From NCBI GenBank assembly GCA_033065855.1, contig JAVXUO010001933.1, forward strand, positions 124,001 to 188,000: 64,000 bases of DNA, in the 5' to 3' direction. Below the pieces are notes generated by a model. The model was not told where the DNA came from, searched no databases, and worked only from the letters and a program-made list of their open reading frames with translations. A program made the translations under genes and the position numbers. How positions within the stretch are numbered: position 1 is the first letter of the stretch; each line of letters opens with the position of its first letter. The stretch comes from Escallonia rubra (lineage: Eukaryota; Streptophyta; Magnoliopsida; Escalloniales; Escalloniaceae). Positions 42,901 to 48,602 of the stretch are shown one piece after another.

Positions 42901-43746
42901 ATACAATAGACCAGGAAGTAATAAATAGAATGACAGAAAAATGAAGAGGCGATAAACAACATATGGAGTAATCACAGCAACCTCATTACTCCCTCCCGAT
43001 GCTTGTTGCAAACTTATTTTCATTCACTCATCGTATTTGCCCTGGTTTGACTTGTCAAACAATTATAATTTGATACTCACTCCGTTCTACTGGATTTTTC
43101 CATTTGACTTTTTGCGAATTACTATGATAGAATTAGTACATGAAAACACGGAATTAAACTCAAATAGCAATCATAGATCAAAGAAGTATCCATTGGCAAG
43201 TCAAGCTAGGGTAAAAAATTGAGAGAGGGTAAGACAATTGAGAGGTTAACTATCAGATGTATCAAATTTTAACTTTGAAAAATTGCAAAAACGGCAAAGG
43301 GAAAAATTCAATGGAATGGAGGGAGTACGTAATAAGAAACCGTTTGCAATTCAGTGTTTAGATGTTAAAAATTTATACTAGAAATCTTGAAAAATTCAAA
43401 GGGGGCATAACGAGGGGGGGGGGGGGGGGGGGGAGAGGAGGAGAAGAGAAGAGACCTGAGGGACAAATTTGCGAACAGGGGCTTGATAGAGTTGGACGGG
43501 GTCACAGGAGTGCCACTTCCGGTAGCGGTCTTCGAATTCGAGTTCCATGAGGTGTCCGGTGACGGAAGTGAAGAGCATGTGGCACGGCTGGCCGTGAATG
43601 GTGTAGTCAAACTCGAAGATCCTGTTGTACCTGGACCTTCCATCTCTCACTCTAAGCCCCTGGTTCCTCGACAGTATTCCCGACACTGCTTTCGCCACCG
43701 ACGGCTTCTCCGCCACGTTCAGCACTCGTATCCCTCCCCCGCCCAT
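3885..43746 (-). CDS. TOP3A: DNA topoisomerase 3-alpha, 5' part (14 exons, 3' end outside window)
   Basis: This is a type IA topoisomerase that nicks single strands and, in the RecQ-TOP3A-RMI (BTR-type) complex, dissolves double Holliday junctions in the nucleus. Exons on the minus strand: 43746-43456, 39944-39766, 39611-39539, 38876-38754, 38625-38504, 38414-38342, 38243-38127, 17219-17136, 10639-10460, 10372-10244, 6130-6056, 5304-5215, 5093-4989, 3919-3885. Together they give 1676 bp, about 558 residues. The TOPRIM fold has the acidic residue in EKPSVAK (E13) and the DCDREGEN motif (D121, D123, E125). The catalytic tyrosine is Y339 in [10 protein letters not shown]. All introns are GT-AG, all phases join and there is no stop. 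Plant TOP3A proteins are about 900 residues, so the zinc-finger C-terminus should lie to the left of the window. The introns are 87 bp to 20.9 kb, the long ones filled with transposons. Confidence 0.95.
3920..4988. other. TOP3A intron 13, no recognised element
   Basis: AT-rich intron sequence between exons 14 and 13. I see no coding stretch, terminal repeats or RNA gene. Confidence 0.6.
4989..5093 (-). CDS. TOP3A: TOP3A exon 13
   Basis: 35 codons: [20 protein letters not shown], then [15 protein letters not shown]. The [12 protein letters not shown] motif is diagnostic for eukaryotic TOP3. Confidence 0.95.
5215..5304 (-). CDS. TOP3A: TOP3A exon 12
   Basis: 30 codons: [20 protein letters not shown], then [10 protein letters not shown], matching the conserved TRPPPLL.EADLL motif of TOP3. 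Confidence 0.95.
5305..6055. other. TOP3A intron 11, no recognised element
   Basis: A 751-bp intron with a pyrimidine-rich run around 5420-5500. No transposon ends or coding stretch were recognised. Confidence 0.55.
6056..6130 (-). CDS. TOP3A: TOP3A exon 11
   Basis: 25 codons starting [18 protein letters not shown] and ending TVGQQ. The GT donor is followed by GTGTTGG, a weaker site than its neighbours. Confidence 0.93.
6840..7740 (+). repeat. About 315-bp degenerate tandem repeat, 3 copies
   Basis: Three successive copies share GGCCTCGGCCTTCCCCA-type text (near 6973, 7305 and 7630), a GGTTCACCCC or equivalent segment, and an ATCAAA..ACCTACCG..CGCCCGAAGTTC segment (near 7195 and 7525; more diverged near 6910). 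The copies have diverged strongly. They form the 5' part of the solo LTR at 6684-9778. Confidence 0.75.
8042..8636 (+). repeat. 66-bp minisatellite, 8 good copies plus 1 decayed
   Basis: The anchor CATTCTCATG recurs at 8048, 8114, 8180, 8246, 8312, 8378, 8444 and 8510, an exact 66-bp spacing, and a decayed ninth unit follows to about 8636. Because 66 is divisible by three and the unit has no stop in several frames, long repetitive ORFs appear on both strands (7989-8678 and 8042-8743 plus, 8007-8642 minus). These are by-products of the repeat, not supported genes. Confidence 0.95.
8650..8983 (+). repeat. 65-66-bp minisatellite, 5 copies
   Basis: GGGATGGGCTCACAACC recurs at 8656, 8721, 8787, 8852 and 8918, spacing 65 or 66 bp. 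The unit sequence differs from the preceding array although the period is nearly the same. It lies within the 6684-9778 LTR. Confidence 0.95.
9418..9426 (+). promoter_or_regulatory. Putative LTR TATA box
   Basis: TATAAATAG in the 3' third of the solo LTR. The matching position in the related LTR at 53346-57875 has the same word (55874-55882), so it probably marks the LTR promoter between U3 and R. If active it would drive transcription antisense to TOP3A. Confidence 0.55.
9784..10243. other. TOP3A intron 10 remainder, nothing recognised
   Basis: AT-rich intron sequence between the solo LTR and exon 10. No element ends or coding stretch were seen. The same holds for the other side of the LTR, 6131-6678. 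Confidence 0.5.
10244..10372 (-). CDS. TOP3A: TOP3A exon 10
   Basis: 43 codons: [20 protein letters not shown], then an [18 protein letters not shown] segment. It is separated from exon 9 by an 87-bp intron. Its GTGAGT donor opens intron 10, which holds the 6684-9778 solo LTR. Confidence 0.95.
10460..10639 (-). CDS. TOP3A: TOP3A exon 9
   Basis: 60 codons with [34 protein letters not shown] and [16 protein letters not shown], the conserved HPPIHPT stretch of type IA enzymes. It ends at GTAAGT. Confidence 0.95.
10640..11581. other. TOP3A intron 8, left part, nothing recognised
   Basis: Intron sequence upstream of exon 9. No convincing coding stretch or terminal repeat was recognised. Confidence 0.45.
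11582..11776 (-). pseudogene. Unidentified acidic coding-like fragment
   Basis: On the minus strand, 65 codons lie between stops: [20 protein letters not shown], then an E/K/D-rich tract and [17 protein letters not shown]. The composition looks like real protein rather than chance, and there is no start codon at its head, so it may be a piece of a transposon protein or a captured exon. I do not recognise the family. It sits in TOP3A intron 8 just left of the copia-type LTR. Confidence 0.25.
12045..13600 (+). mobile_element. Possible second copia-type LTR insertion, ends unresolved
   Basis: This stretch interrupts the copia-like LTR. It begins near GGTTGGCTAACCTAGG and has the GATGAAAACAACACA and TAGTCGAC-rich wording I associate with Sirevirus-type copia LTRs (near 12092 and 12590-12680). 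No clean TG..CA ends or target-site duplication could be set. Its only sizeable ORF (12602-12892) resembles nothing known to me. Confidence 0.3.
13735..15507. mobile_element. Mutator-like element (MULE) with long TIRs, TSD ACCATGGAA
   Basis: Exact 9-bp duplications ACCATGGAA lie at 13726-13734 and 15508-15516. The ends form inverted repeats of roughly 90-100 bp: both contain GCTACGCCTAACTATTGAAAT (13784-13804, and reversed near 15440-15465) and GGTTAATTACACT against its counterpart AGTGTGATTAAC. Long TIRs with 9-bp duplications are the MULE signature. There is no transposase; the interior is GT-rich sequence and an inserted TRIM, so it is non-autonomous. Removing it joins the flanking copia-type LTR sequence smoothly. 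It lies in TOP3A intron 8. Confidence 0.85.
14296..14794 (-). mobile_element. Complete TRIM retrotransposon, TSD TGTAA
   Basis: A 499-bp miniature LTR element in minus orientation, flanked by TGTAA at 14291-14295 and 14795-14799. Its LTRs are 14296-14434 and 14654-14794; read on the minus strand they start TGTGATATCCCACATCGG, the hallmark opening of plant TRIMs. The primer-binding site TGGTATCAGAGCC (initiator tRNA-Met type) abuts the inner edge of the right LTR (14640-14653), and a purine-rich AAGGAGTGAAGAA abuts the left one. An extra AGCCGATGTGGGATAT near 14504 repeats an LTR piece internally. It has no coding capacity. It is nested in the MULE at 13735-15507. Confidence 0.9.
16578..17135. 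other. TOP3A intron 8, right part, nothing recognised
   Basis: Sequence between the copia-type LTR end and exon 8. A minus-strand open stretch (16478-16807) has no recognisable motif. Confidence 0.4.
17136..17219 (-). CDS. TOP3A: TOP3A exon 8 (active-site tyrosine)
   Basis: 28 codons: [20 protein letters not shown], then FSARTDLH. It contains the catalytic tyrosine (Y339 by my count) that forms the covalent 5'-phosphotyrosine bond. It is isolated between the 20.9-kb intron 7 and the 6.5-kb intron 8, yet the reading frame and splice sites are intact. Confidence 0.95.
17425..17680. repeat. Local repeat of a roughly 50-bp module, 3 copies
   Basis: GGCCATTGTCAGCATCATA (with C/T and A/G variants) followed by TTTAAGATTACAA and TCTTCT recurs from 17449, 17499 and 17605. 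A flanking AAAATTTATGAC..CAGAAGTATGACAGT block recurs at about 17427 and 17581. It overlaps the 5' edge of the old gypsy LTR. Confidence 0.85.
18320..21990 (-). pseudogene. LINE ORF2 3' fragment (zf-RVT region), split by a solo LTR
   Basis: On the minus strand, 21994 down to 21942 reads [18 protein letters not shown]. After the solo LTR, reading resumes at 18812 with [18 protein letters not shown] and then GKASW. This is the reverse-transcriptase zinc-binding domain found at the C-terminus of plant LINE ORF2. A stop follows KASWQN and frames drift, so it is dead. It inserted into the left LTR of the old gypsy element: LTR homology stops near 18235 and resumes near 21990. The 3' end is uncertain and no clear poly(A) tail was found. 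Confidence 0.65.
18813..21936 (+). mobile_element. Solo LTR, TSD AACAG
   Basis: It starts TGTAACACCCCG and ends CGGGATGTTACA, flanked exactly by AACAG at 18808-18812 and 21937-21941. It is 3124 bp with no coding region, so a solo LTR. Early in it are TTTAGCGACAATTTTTAT-type words, then a GT-rich part and the GGGCTCTCAAAAGCTCAC motif at about 21609-21626 before a TT.CC.CAAGTGAT segment, both shared with the LTRs at 1-2591, 35632-38050 and 44584-47250. It interrupts the zinc-binding domain of a LINE remnant. The 19149-20240 ORFs are low-complexity artefacts. Confidence 0.9.
23236..24065 (+). pseudogene. Residual gag-pol of the old gypsy element (integrase C-terminus)
   Basis: Most of the coding region is deleted. 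What remains is a degenerate leader after the primer site, then integrase-tail text: [11 protein letters not shown] near 23560-23600, [20 protein letters not shown] near 23716, and a VALSPDF.GMHNVFH segment near 23890. These correspond closely to residues just before the chromodomain in the intact element (31360-31740). Stops and frameshifts make it non-functional. Confidence 0.8.
24836..25529. other. Intron 7 stretch without recognised feature
   Basis: Lies between the truncated gypsy LTR and the hAT element. The part from 25380 is CCA/CTC-rich and continues, after removal of the hAT insertion, at 34853. It may belong to an older unrecognised element. Confidence 0.4.
25551..27387 (+). repeat. 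Chromovirus 5' LTR
   Basis: 1837 bp, opening TGTAAGACCCCA and closing GGGGCGTGACA. A C15-type homopolymer at about 27008-27022 is longer than in the 3' LTR (about 33478-33487). Confidence 0.95.
27392..27403 (+). other. Primer-binding site (initiator tRNA-Met type)
   Basis: TGGTATCAGAGC lies 4 bases after the 5' LTR and is complementary to the 3' end of plant initiator methionine tRNA, as in most Ty3/gypsy elements. Confidence 0.9.
27571..29889 (+). CDS. Chromovirus gag-protease-reverse transcriptase ORF, truncated by frameshift
   Basis: 772 residues. Gag capsid-like region at about 45-215 ([24 protein letters not shown]). CCHC zinc knuckle C280-C293 (CX2CX4HX4C). Aspartic protease active site D355 in LIDPGST. 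Reverse transcriptase at about 540-735 with [10 protein letters not shown] and the catalytic FIDD (689-692). The frame then runs into a stop right after EIRAFWD because one base is missing at about 29878-29882. In relatives the polyprotein continues in one frame through RNase H and integrase. Start chosen: first ATG downstream of the leader, followed by a basic Gly/Arg-rich N-terminus. It would act in virus-like particles in the cytoplasm. Confidence 0.92.
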   Translation: MPPRAARGGTRGGRRGNNVTGVNVEAEAPPTPLTADTIKAFNRLNCLTFVGADKPEDAEAWLSKLEKRFKLLNITDRQKVDLAVYQLENEADQWWKMVERTLTTEEEQALTWDRFQEIFLDKYFPRNVKDDMVEEFLKLEQGEDETVKDYEARFARLSRFATHVIDTEERRATRFKNGLKYGIRKFLTAVTLDTYGQVLDKAQRVEKDVEVGRKYYRDQRQKRGREESSSRGKDVVQQPNRRNNNLAIKEPAQNTQKPTVACKTCGKNHSGVCYWESGACFNCQQQGHRIRDCPQPLKPQFIQGRGQQNRLPGTNQAATTRARAYALTEKDATASNDVVTGTFCICSSRAYCLIDPGSTFSYVSTSFAHQLGIELQSLGSGISVSTPVGVSFDASSVYRSCNVRVGDRDLPADLIPLEMHDFDVILGMDWLAAYHARVDCYLKQVVFCIPSLPELVCQCSRLVAPPCTISALTARRLLRKGCMGFLAHVYDTRSSSGDLNSISVVKDFADVFPEDLPGIPPDREIEFSVDLIPGVAPISKAPYRMAPAELKELKVQLQDLLDMGFIRPSVSPWGAPVLFVKKKDGSMRMCIDYRELNRITVRNKYPLPRIDDLFDQLQGAQFFSKIDLRSGYHQLKVKKDDIPKTAFRTRYGHYEFLVMPFGLTNAPAAFMDMMNRVFKRFLDQFVIVFIDDILIYSRSREEYEQHLRQVLQILRDQKLYAKFKKCEFWLEQVSFLGHVVTKDGISVDPSKIEAVVNWSKPTSVTEIRAFWD
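29883..32009 (+). pseudogene. Chromovirus RNase H-integrase-chromodomain half, out of frame
   Basis: The rest of the polyprotein is open to a stop at 32007-32009 but lies in a different frame from the upstream part. RNase H is recognisable by [13 protein letters not shown] near 30070. Integrase has the HHCC zinc-binding segment (H in VVHPGSTKM, then CMVCQ, near 30730-30850) and the catalytic D, D, E residues near 30932, 31117 and 31224. The C-terminus (about 31838-31970) has [14 protein letters not shown], a chromodomain, thought to steer integration toward heterochromatin. No further breaks were seen, so the single upstream indel is the only visible lesion. No start codon of its own is expected. 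Confidence 0.9.
32008..32020 (+). other. Polypurine tract
   Basis: AAGTAGGGGAGGA immediately precedes the 3' LTR and overlaps the end of the pol frame by two bases. It primes plus-strand DNA synthesis in the retroelement cycle. Confidence 0.85.
32021..33852 (+). repeat. Chromovirus 3' LTR
   Basis: 1832 bp, collinear with the 5' LTR with scattered substitutions and small indels (for example a cluster of changes near 32660-32700 against 26190-26230). Confidence 0.95.
34853..35631. other. Intron 7 stretch, unresolved repetitive sequence
   Basis: CCA-rich at the left and GGTGGT-rich near 35310-35350. The wording GGGATATAAGTGATATTGTCCC (35571-35592) resembles a MULE terminal repeat, but I found no inverted partner in the window. 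No gene was recognised. Confidence 0.3.
35632..38050 (+). mobile_element. Solo LTR next to TOP3A exon 7
   Basis: It opens TGTTACACACC at 35632 and ends near GGGTCGTTACT. The flanks GTATC (35627-35631) and ATATC (38051-38055) match at 4 of 5 positions, so this is a probable but imperfect duplication. The 3' half matches the other LTRs of this group (GGGCTCTCAAAAGCTCAC at 37621-37638, then TTTGCAGGAAATGATCA). A TACA/TATG microsatellite lies at about 37838-37925. Its right end is 76 bp from the exon 7 donor, so intron sequence there is nearly all transposon. Confidence 0.7.
38127..38243 (-). CDS. TOP3A: TOP3A exon 7
   Basis: 39 codons: [20 protein letters not shown], then [19 protein letters not shown]. 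Its GTTAGC donor opens the 20.9-kb intron 7. A solo LTR ends only 76 bp beyond this exon. Confidence 0.95.
38342..38414 (-). CDS. TOP3A: TOP3A exon 6
   Basis: Encodes [20 protein letters not shown] and PTAT, part of the central gate domain. It is 73 bp, ending at a GTGAGT donor. Confidence 0.95.
38504..38625 (-). CDS. TOP3A: TOP3A exon 5
   Basis: Encodes [29 protein letters not shown] (40 codons plus 2 bases). The Met codon is split, AT|G, with exon 6. Confidence 0.95.
38754..38876 (-). CDS. TOP3A: TOP3A exon 4
   Basis: Encodes 41 residues starting [20 protein letters not shown] and ending SYGPCQ, the conserved TOPRIM-to-domain II link of TOP3 enzymes. Both flanking introns are phase 0. Confidence 0.95.
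38877..39538. other. TOP3A intron 3, nothing recognised
   Basis: 662-bp intron with no element ends or coding stretch recognised. Confidence 0.5.
39539..39611 (-). CDS. TOP3A: TOP3A exon 3
   Basis: Completes the Arg codon split by intron 2, then encodes [22 protein letters not shown]. It is 73 bp long with a strong GTGAGT donor. Confidence 0.95.
39766..39944 (-). CDS. TOP3A: TOP3A exon 2 (TOPRIM acidic motif)
   Basis: Residues 98-157 (phase 0 start, phase 2 end). It starts [15 protein letters not shown] and carries [16 protein letters not shown], the metal-binding DxDxE motif of type IA topoisomerases, then FSALIDR. The acceptor is CTATAG and the donor is GTTCAC. Confidence 0.95.
40840..41230 (+). 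mobile_element. Possible copia-type LTR fragment
   Basis: In TOP3A intron 1, a TATA-like TTGTTTATATAAGCAAGC near 40965, followed by repeated GGTGAGACTCC phrases (41050-41110), resembles the promoter/R region of plant Ty1/copia LTRs. No clean ends or duplication were found. The intron to its left (39945-40839) shows nothing else, apart from an A/G-rich run near 40008-40045. Confidence 0.3.
41520..42829 (+). mobile_element. Pack-MULE in TOP3A intron 1, TSD TATAAAATA
   Basis: Exact 9-bp duplications TATAAAATA lie at 41511-41519 and 42830-42838. Ends GGGTAAATTACACACGGCAC and its reverse complement begin long inverted repeats of about 75 bp, sharing GGTTTACCCTAAA and GGCGCCTACTAAGTATTTTT. This is a Mutator-type structure without transposase. 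The interior is GC-rich, unlike the surrounding intron, and includes a clathrin light chain fragment, which makes it a Pack-MULE. The GGTGGT-rich part (42390-42660) may be another captured piece. Confidence 0.9.
41936..42076 (+). pseudogene. Captured clathrin light chain exon fragment
   Basis: In one frame this reads [20 protein letters not shown], then [20 protein letters not shown] and LREWQRR. Plant clathrin light chains have the same order: NG.G..YD/GF, SDGP(I/V)LPPP.EM, then E.GFALREWRRQN. Similarity stops at the REW.RR point, as expected if the captured piece ended at or near an exon boundary. It is read on the plus strand, antisense to TOP3A. A start codon in frame (41864) and a stop at 42119 would allow an 85-residue peptide, but expression is unproven. 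The donor gene is not in the window. Confidence 0.75.
43076..43325. mobile_element. Stowaway-like MITE, TSD TA
   Basis: About 250 bp between TA dinucleotides (43074-43075 and 43326-43327). The ends CTCACTCCGTTCTACTGGAT and the reverse complement CTCCCTCCATTCCATTGAAT form a diverged inverted pair of the CTCCCTCCGT.CC type typical of plant Stowaway elements (Tc1/mariner group). It lies in TOP3A intron 1, about 130 bp from exon 1. A further TACTCCCTCC at 42987 may be a remnant of a second copy. Confidence 0.7.
43418..43434. repeat. G17 homopolymer next to the TOP3A exon 1 donor
   Basis: A run of G on the plus strand, meaning a C-run in the TOP3A pre-mRNA starting about 20 nt after the exon 1 splice donor. 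The length may be affected by sequencing error. Confidence 0.8.
43456..43746 (-). CDS. TOP3A: TOP3A exon 1 (start codon, TOPRIM part 1)
   Basis: Residues 1-97. The ATG at 43746 sits in a good plant context (GGAGAA before, GG after), and the protein opens with a short glycine run before [14 protein letters not shown], as in other TOP3A proteins. The exon ends after ..KFVPQ at a GT donor. A C17 tract in the transcript (G17 on the plus strand, 43418-43434) lies just inside intron 1. Confidence 0.95.
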
Positions 43747-43784
43747 TTCTCCAAGAGAAGAGAATAGCGCCTGTTTCTCCGATT

Positions 43785-43794
43785 TAAAAATATA
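43785..43794 (-). promoter_or_regulatory. Candidate TOP3A TATA-like element
   Basis: TATATTTTTA on the minus strand, 39-48 bp upstream of the TOP3A ATG. If used, the 5' leader would be very short, so it may instead lie within the leader. No other promoter word stands out before the CCA-rich sequence at 44100. Confidence 0.2.
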
Positions 43795-44109
43795 CCGAGT
43801 TTATGTTGGAGCTGAGCCGCCCTTTCGAGGTAAAGTCGGGGTGAGTTATCATTTTGAGCTAATTTTGATAATTATGGTAACGTTTAAAACAGTTTTTTAT
43901 TATTTATAAAAAAAATATTGGCTTTGGCATATAGTTTTAATTTCTTTTTCTTTTTTCAATTCCATAAACCAATTTTCAAAATCGGTTTAAAGTCCAATCT
44001 CCATTTTGGAGTTTTCAGTTTTTTATTTTGATTATTTTGTTTTTTAAAATCAACATTTCAACTTTCGTTAGAAACATTTTATATTTCTTTCTTCATTCAA
44101 TCTTTATCA

Positions 44110-44197
44110 CCAACACCTATCACCGCAAACCACCAAACCACCTGCACTGCCAACCAACACCTATCACCGCAAACCACCAAACCACCTGCACTGCCAA
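44110..44197. repeat. 44-bp direct tandem duplication
   Basis: Two identical adjacent units, 44110-44153 and 44154-44197, beginning CCAACACCTATCACCGCAAA. The CCA-rich context continues to about 44470. The 43800-44583 interval otherwise shows only AT-rich and CA-rich sequence upstream of TOP3A. Confidence 0.9.
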
Positions 44198-44583
44198 CCA
44201 CTATATCCACTGACCGTCACCACCACCACTGATCAACACCCTCAAACACCAAACCTCCATGTCCACTGACCATCCACCAACACCATCAGTGACCAACACT
44301 CACGACCACCAAACCCACTAACACAGCCAACCACCGTAGCCATTGATAACCACAACCAACATCACTGAACAGCAAACCTCTATCATCAGTCACTAAGACC
44401 GCACCTCTTAATCCAAATTCACCATCATATCGACAACCATTGTCCATGCAACAAACACCACTACAAGATGTCATCCCATCAATTGGCCCTAGTGTCTTCG
44501 ATTTGCATATGTAAATTTCAAGCCAATCAAACCAATTTACCCAATAAAATTCAACGAAGCCCTAATCCGCAAGCTAATGTGTC

Positions 44584-47250
44584 AGTATAACAACCCAAAA
44601 ATTCGGAACATTAACACCTCGAACTTCCGAAACATTAAAACAATCACTGCATCGATCGATCACTTAAAGACAAGAATAACCTCGGTCCAATAAACGACCT
44701 CTATGACAGAACTTCTAATCAGTGTAGTACTCACTTTCTTTAAAAGAAATTGTCATAAACGAGAAGACCGAATTTAAGTTTTTGATGGAAATAAACTACA
44801 AAAAGTTTGCCCACACAGGGGTTCTATTAATCAAAACAATGATAAACTACTCAAATTTCTCACTCAGCTTCTAACCCATCCCTAAGCAATCTACCGATGA
44901 ACATTACCTGCAGAAGGGAATAAATAAGGATTAGTTTTTGAGAGCTCAATAAGGTCGCTGAAGGACCAAGCGAAGGAACTACAAAACGATTCACAGATTC
45001 AATTCGACGATGATTTTTCAAAAAGTTTCAAATGATCACAAATAGTTCGATAATAATATGGAGAAGAATTTCAACTCAATCCCTTCGATCAGTTATCAGA
45101 ACAATCACTTTCGGATACAGTGTAAACAGATTCAGGTGACATTGACATGAGTACAGGCAAAGTCACACAGGCAGTGAAAGGTAATAAATTAGTAAAGTCA
45201 CACAGGTAGTGCACAATAACATAGACTACATATGAACATGTACAATAACTAGTCCATCAAGTTACTAGCCCTAATATACACCTACGCGCCCCAATATACA
45301 CCAATACAAACTCTCATGTCAATATTCAGAAGAATAATATAGGTATTTCAATATGCAAATCGCTGCTCGAACATACAACAAGAATTTCAACAACAAAAAA
45401 AAAGAATTTCAAAAATCGCGTAAAGTTCAAAGTAGGGTTTCAATGGCAATAACATATGTAGATATCAATTCATATATTCAGAGTCCAAAATTAGCCACAA
45501 TAGCTCAGAAGAACAAATACGATCACAAATTGATGAATTAAGGTTCAGATTGAAATCCTTACATCGGTCAGAAGCTATGCTTAAGCTAAGCAACCTCAAC
45601 TAAAAATCCTTTAGATTAACCTAAATTAGGAAAATCATTTATTATAATACAATTTTTCGCTACGATACTATAATCCTAATATCAACTGCCCAAACAGTAC
45701 TCACTTCTACTCCCGAAATAACGCAAACCCAAGCAGATCACATATACGGCCAAACTTAGCTAGAAAACCCGATACACTCATCAAGGCTTAATAATAACCC
45801 AAAATTCATAATATATTCTCATAAAACACTTTTGTGGCTTAAAACAATATAGAAAGTCAACTATCAATTTTCTGAATTCTTGAATATTCTTGAATTAAAA
45901 ACAATTTCTTTAAATGCAATAAAAACTCATAAATAGTTGTAATTGTTTCTAGCTCAATTCAAAGTCCCATAATCTTTGCAGCAGCTTTGTAATGTGTACA
46001 AGAGTTATAGAAACTGAAATCACAATTTAAAAAGAACTAAAACCATTTTTAAATTATTCGTTCTGCTAAATCAAAAGCAATACGGGTAAAGATACCAAAT
46101 CAACTTTGGAATTCATCAAATTTAAACGGGAACTTCTCTGTAATATAAAAACGCTAGCATAACTTTTTCAGGATTTAATATATATTTTAAAGACTAAAAT
46201 GATTTTTAGAAAAATTGAACTTGCAGATAATATAAAAAATACGAAACAATTTTAGAAAAATATGAAGTTATGCCAAAAAAAAATGTAATATCGCCTAAGG
46301 TACTCAAAAACAATTTTAAGCCAAAGATCATTGTGCGCTTTCCCAGTAAGCAGTAAACATAACCCAAGCACGTGGTACATCGGTGCAAGCATAGGAACCA
46401 CCTAATAGCACATACCCACTTTTTCTTCTTCCTCTCTTCTTTATACACACCCACAATACCCCCCCCCCCCCCCCCAATACGCGTTGCACACACACACACT
46501 CTCTACATGCACTACACACACCGACACTGACACACACACACACACTCACGCACAGCGCGCACACGCACACACTGCTTTCTAGCAGCTCATGTCCCTTGCC
46601 CCTAGACATAAACACACATTGCCTTTAGGGCAACCCCTCTCCATTGCCCCTACACACACACACACACACATACACACTTCCCCTCCCAGTAGCCTCTCCC
46701 CGTTGCCCTTACACACACACACATTGCCCTCATGACAGCCTCTCTCCCTTGCCCCTATACACACACTGCCCCTCCCAGCAGCCTCTCTCTTACCCATAGA
46801 CATTCAAACATACACACACTGCCACTCACGTCAGCCCTTTTCTCTTCCACACACACAACACATACACAATACACACACACTCTTTACGCACAGAGCCTCG
46901 TTCAAACCCTCATGCATGCATAACCATGATAGGTTGTCCACGCTCAAGCACAAAGCCCTATCTATGATCTGCCACTTCCAAGGTATTCCTCTAAACAATT
47001 TATGCGTCACCTAACACCTCCACAAAATTGATAAATTCAATTAAGTAAAAAGATCGAGACTTGCCGACAATAGAATCCAATGTCACACCACTCACCGTTG
47101 TCCAAACCTTTATCTTATGCTCTCTCTTAGGTCTAACTAGAAGAGGAGAAGAAGAACCGAAAATAGGCTGGCTAAAATTCCAATCCCACTTAAACCAAAC
47201 CCTAAAATGGTAAAGAGATGTGCTCAGAAGAATCTTGGAAAAATGAAATA
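44584..47250 (-). mobile_element. LTR of the TGTAACACCCC group, reverse orientation
   Basis: The left edge AGTATAACAACCC is the reverse complement of the 3' end of the LTR at 35632-38050 (GGGTCGTTACT). The reversed GAGCTCTCAAAA motif near 44934-44953 and the CA-rich block at 46340-46870 (GT-rich in the sister copies) confirm the group. The right end fades between about 47060 and 47290 and may be truncated. No duplication was found. A C-homopolymer lies near 46459-46476. Confidence 0.65.
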
Positions 47251-47419
47251 AAAGAGAAGATAGGAAAAAAAAAGTAAAAATCAATTACAAAAAACTGCTA
47301 TCAAACAACCCATCAGTTTAGTAAAAAAAAAAAAAAGCTTAAAGTGGTTTTGATTTTGATTTTTTTGAAAACAAAAACTAAAAATTGAAATAGATTTCAA
47401 ATATCCAATTTTTTTTTTG

Positions 47420-48562
47420 GGAGAAACTCGGCAACGAACTATGTTGCTGCGAACATGGCTTGAAAAACTGCCACGTAATCCATTATTTTATAATTGAAAA
47501 ACTTGAAACTTTGACTTACTTTATTTTGACCCCTCCGCCTTCACCAGCATACAAAACCACCGAAGCCAACCACCGTCCAGCTTAACCACACAACCCACCA
47601 TCACCATTGAAGCACACCACCTTCACATATTCCTTCACACAATAGCATAGACACAACCACTATCACCACACAAAAACATACCCCACATGCACAAATTCGT
47701 GCAACTATACAAACCTCCATGCCATCGTTACCACCGACTCGTCGAATCTGCACTGCCACCCCGTTGCCTGTTTTCCATCTCTAGGCCTATCTCTCCTCTT
47801 CTAGTGGTGCGATTCTATCTTCACGCGTGTATGTGTGAGACGGCACTCTACTACGGTGAGGCGATGGTGGTAGGCTTTATGATGCAACAGTGGTCGGTTT
47901 GTGGTCAGGGTGACGATCATGATGGTTATGGGTGTGGTGGTTTGGTGTGGTGTGATGGAGGTGGAGGGATAAAAATAACTATAAAAAAAAGATAAGGGAT
48001 TCGAAGTAAATATTAGGATTTAGACCTGGCAAACGGGTATACTTTCGCCGCTGTTTACAGAAATATTCGGCCGGGTCCGGGTAGAAAATATCCATATTTT
48101 TTCAGGTAACTTTTTTTTCTACCCATACCCTACCCAAGCGGACCGGGTAATACCCGCAGGTAAACTCACTTTTTTTAATAAATAATTTTTTGATAGTTAG
48201 GTTGAACAATATTTTCTTCTTTTTCCTTTTTTTTGTAACACATTTATTGTTGTTAATAGTATTTTCAATTTGACAGAACTTAATAAAAAAGGGAAAATGC
48301 TCATAATCATAACCAGCCAAATAATAAGGCACCTGATTTCTTGGTCATTACCAACAATTCAACAAACAACTCATCAATCCATATAGCCAAAAATTCAAAA
48401 TATATTAAAATTTGCGTCACATATAGTTTTGAGAAGGTCTCAAATGATCGTCAACCGTGGACTGATGATTTTACTGCTGATGTTGTCGAACAGAAAAATT
48501 AGAGGCGACAGAGCTGAAACGACTGTCGATTTGTGGGGCTGTGATTATTTGAATTAGTCAGA

Positions 48563-48602
<40 letters not shown>

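Noticed and set aside
42987-43327. 337-bp Stowaway starting at TACTCCCTCC
   Set aside because: The inverted match to the right end is much longer from 43076 (CTCACTCCGTTCTACTGGAT), so the 250-bp version was preferred.
17136-43746. TOP3A as a pseudogene
   Set aside because: All fourteen exons join in frame, keep catalytic residues and have GT-AG borders. Large transposon-filled introns alone do not inactivate it.
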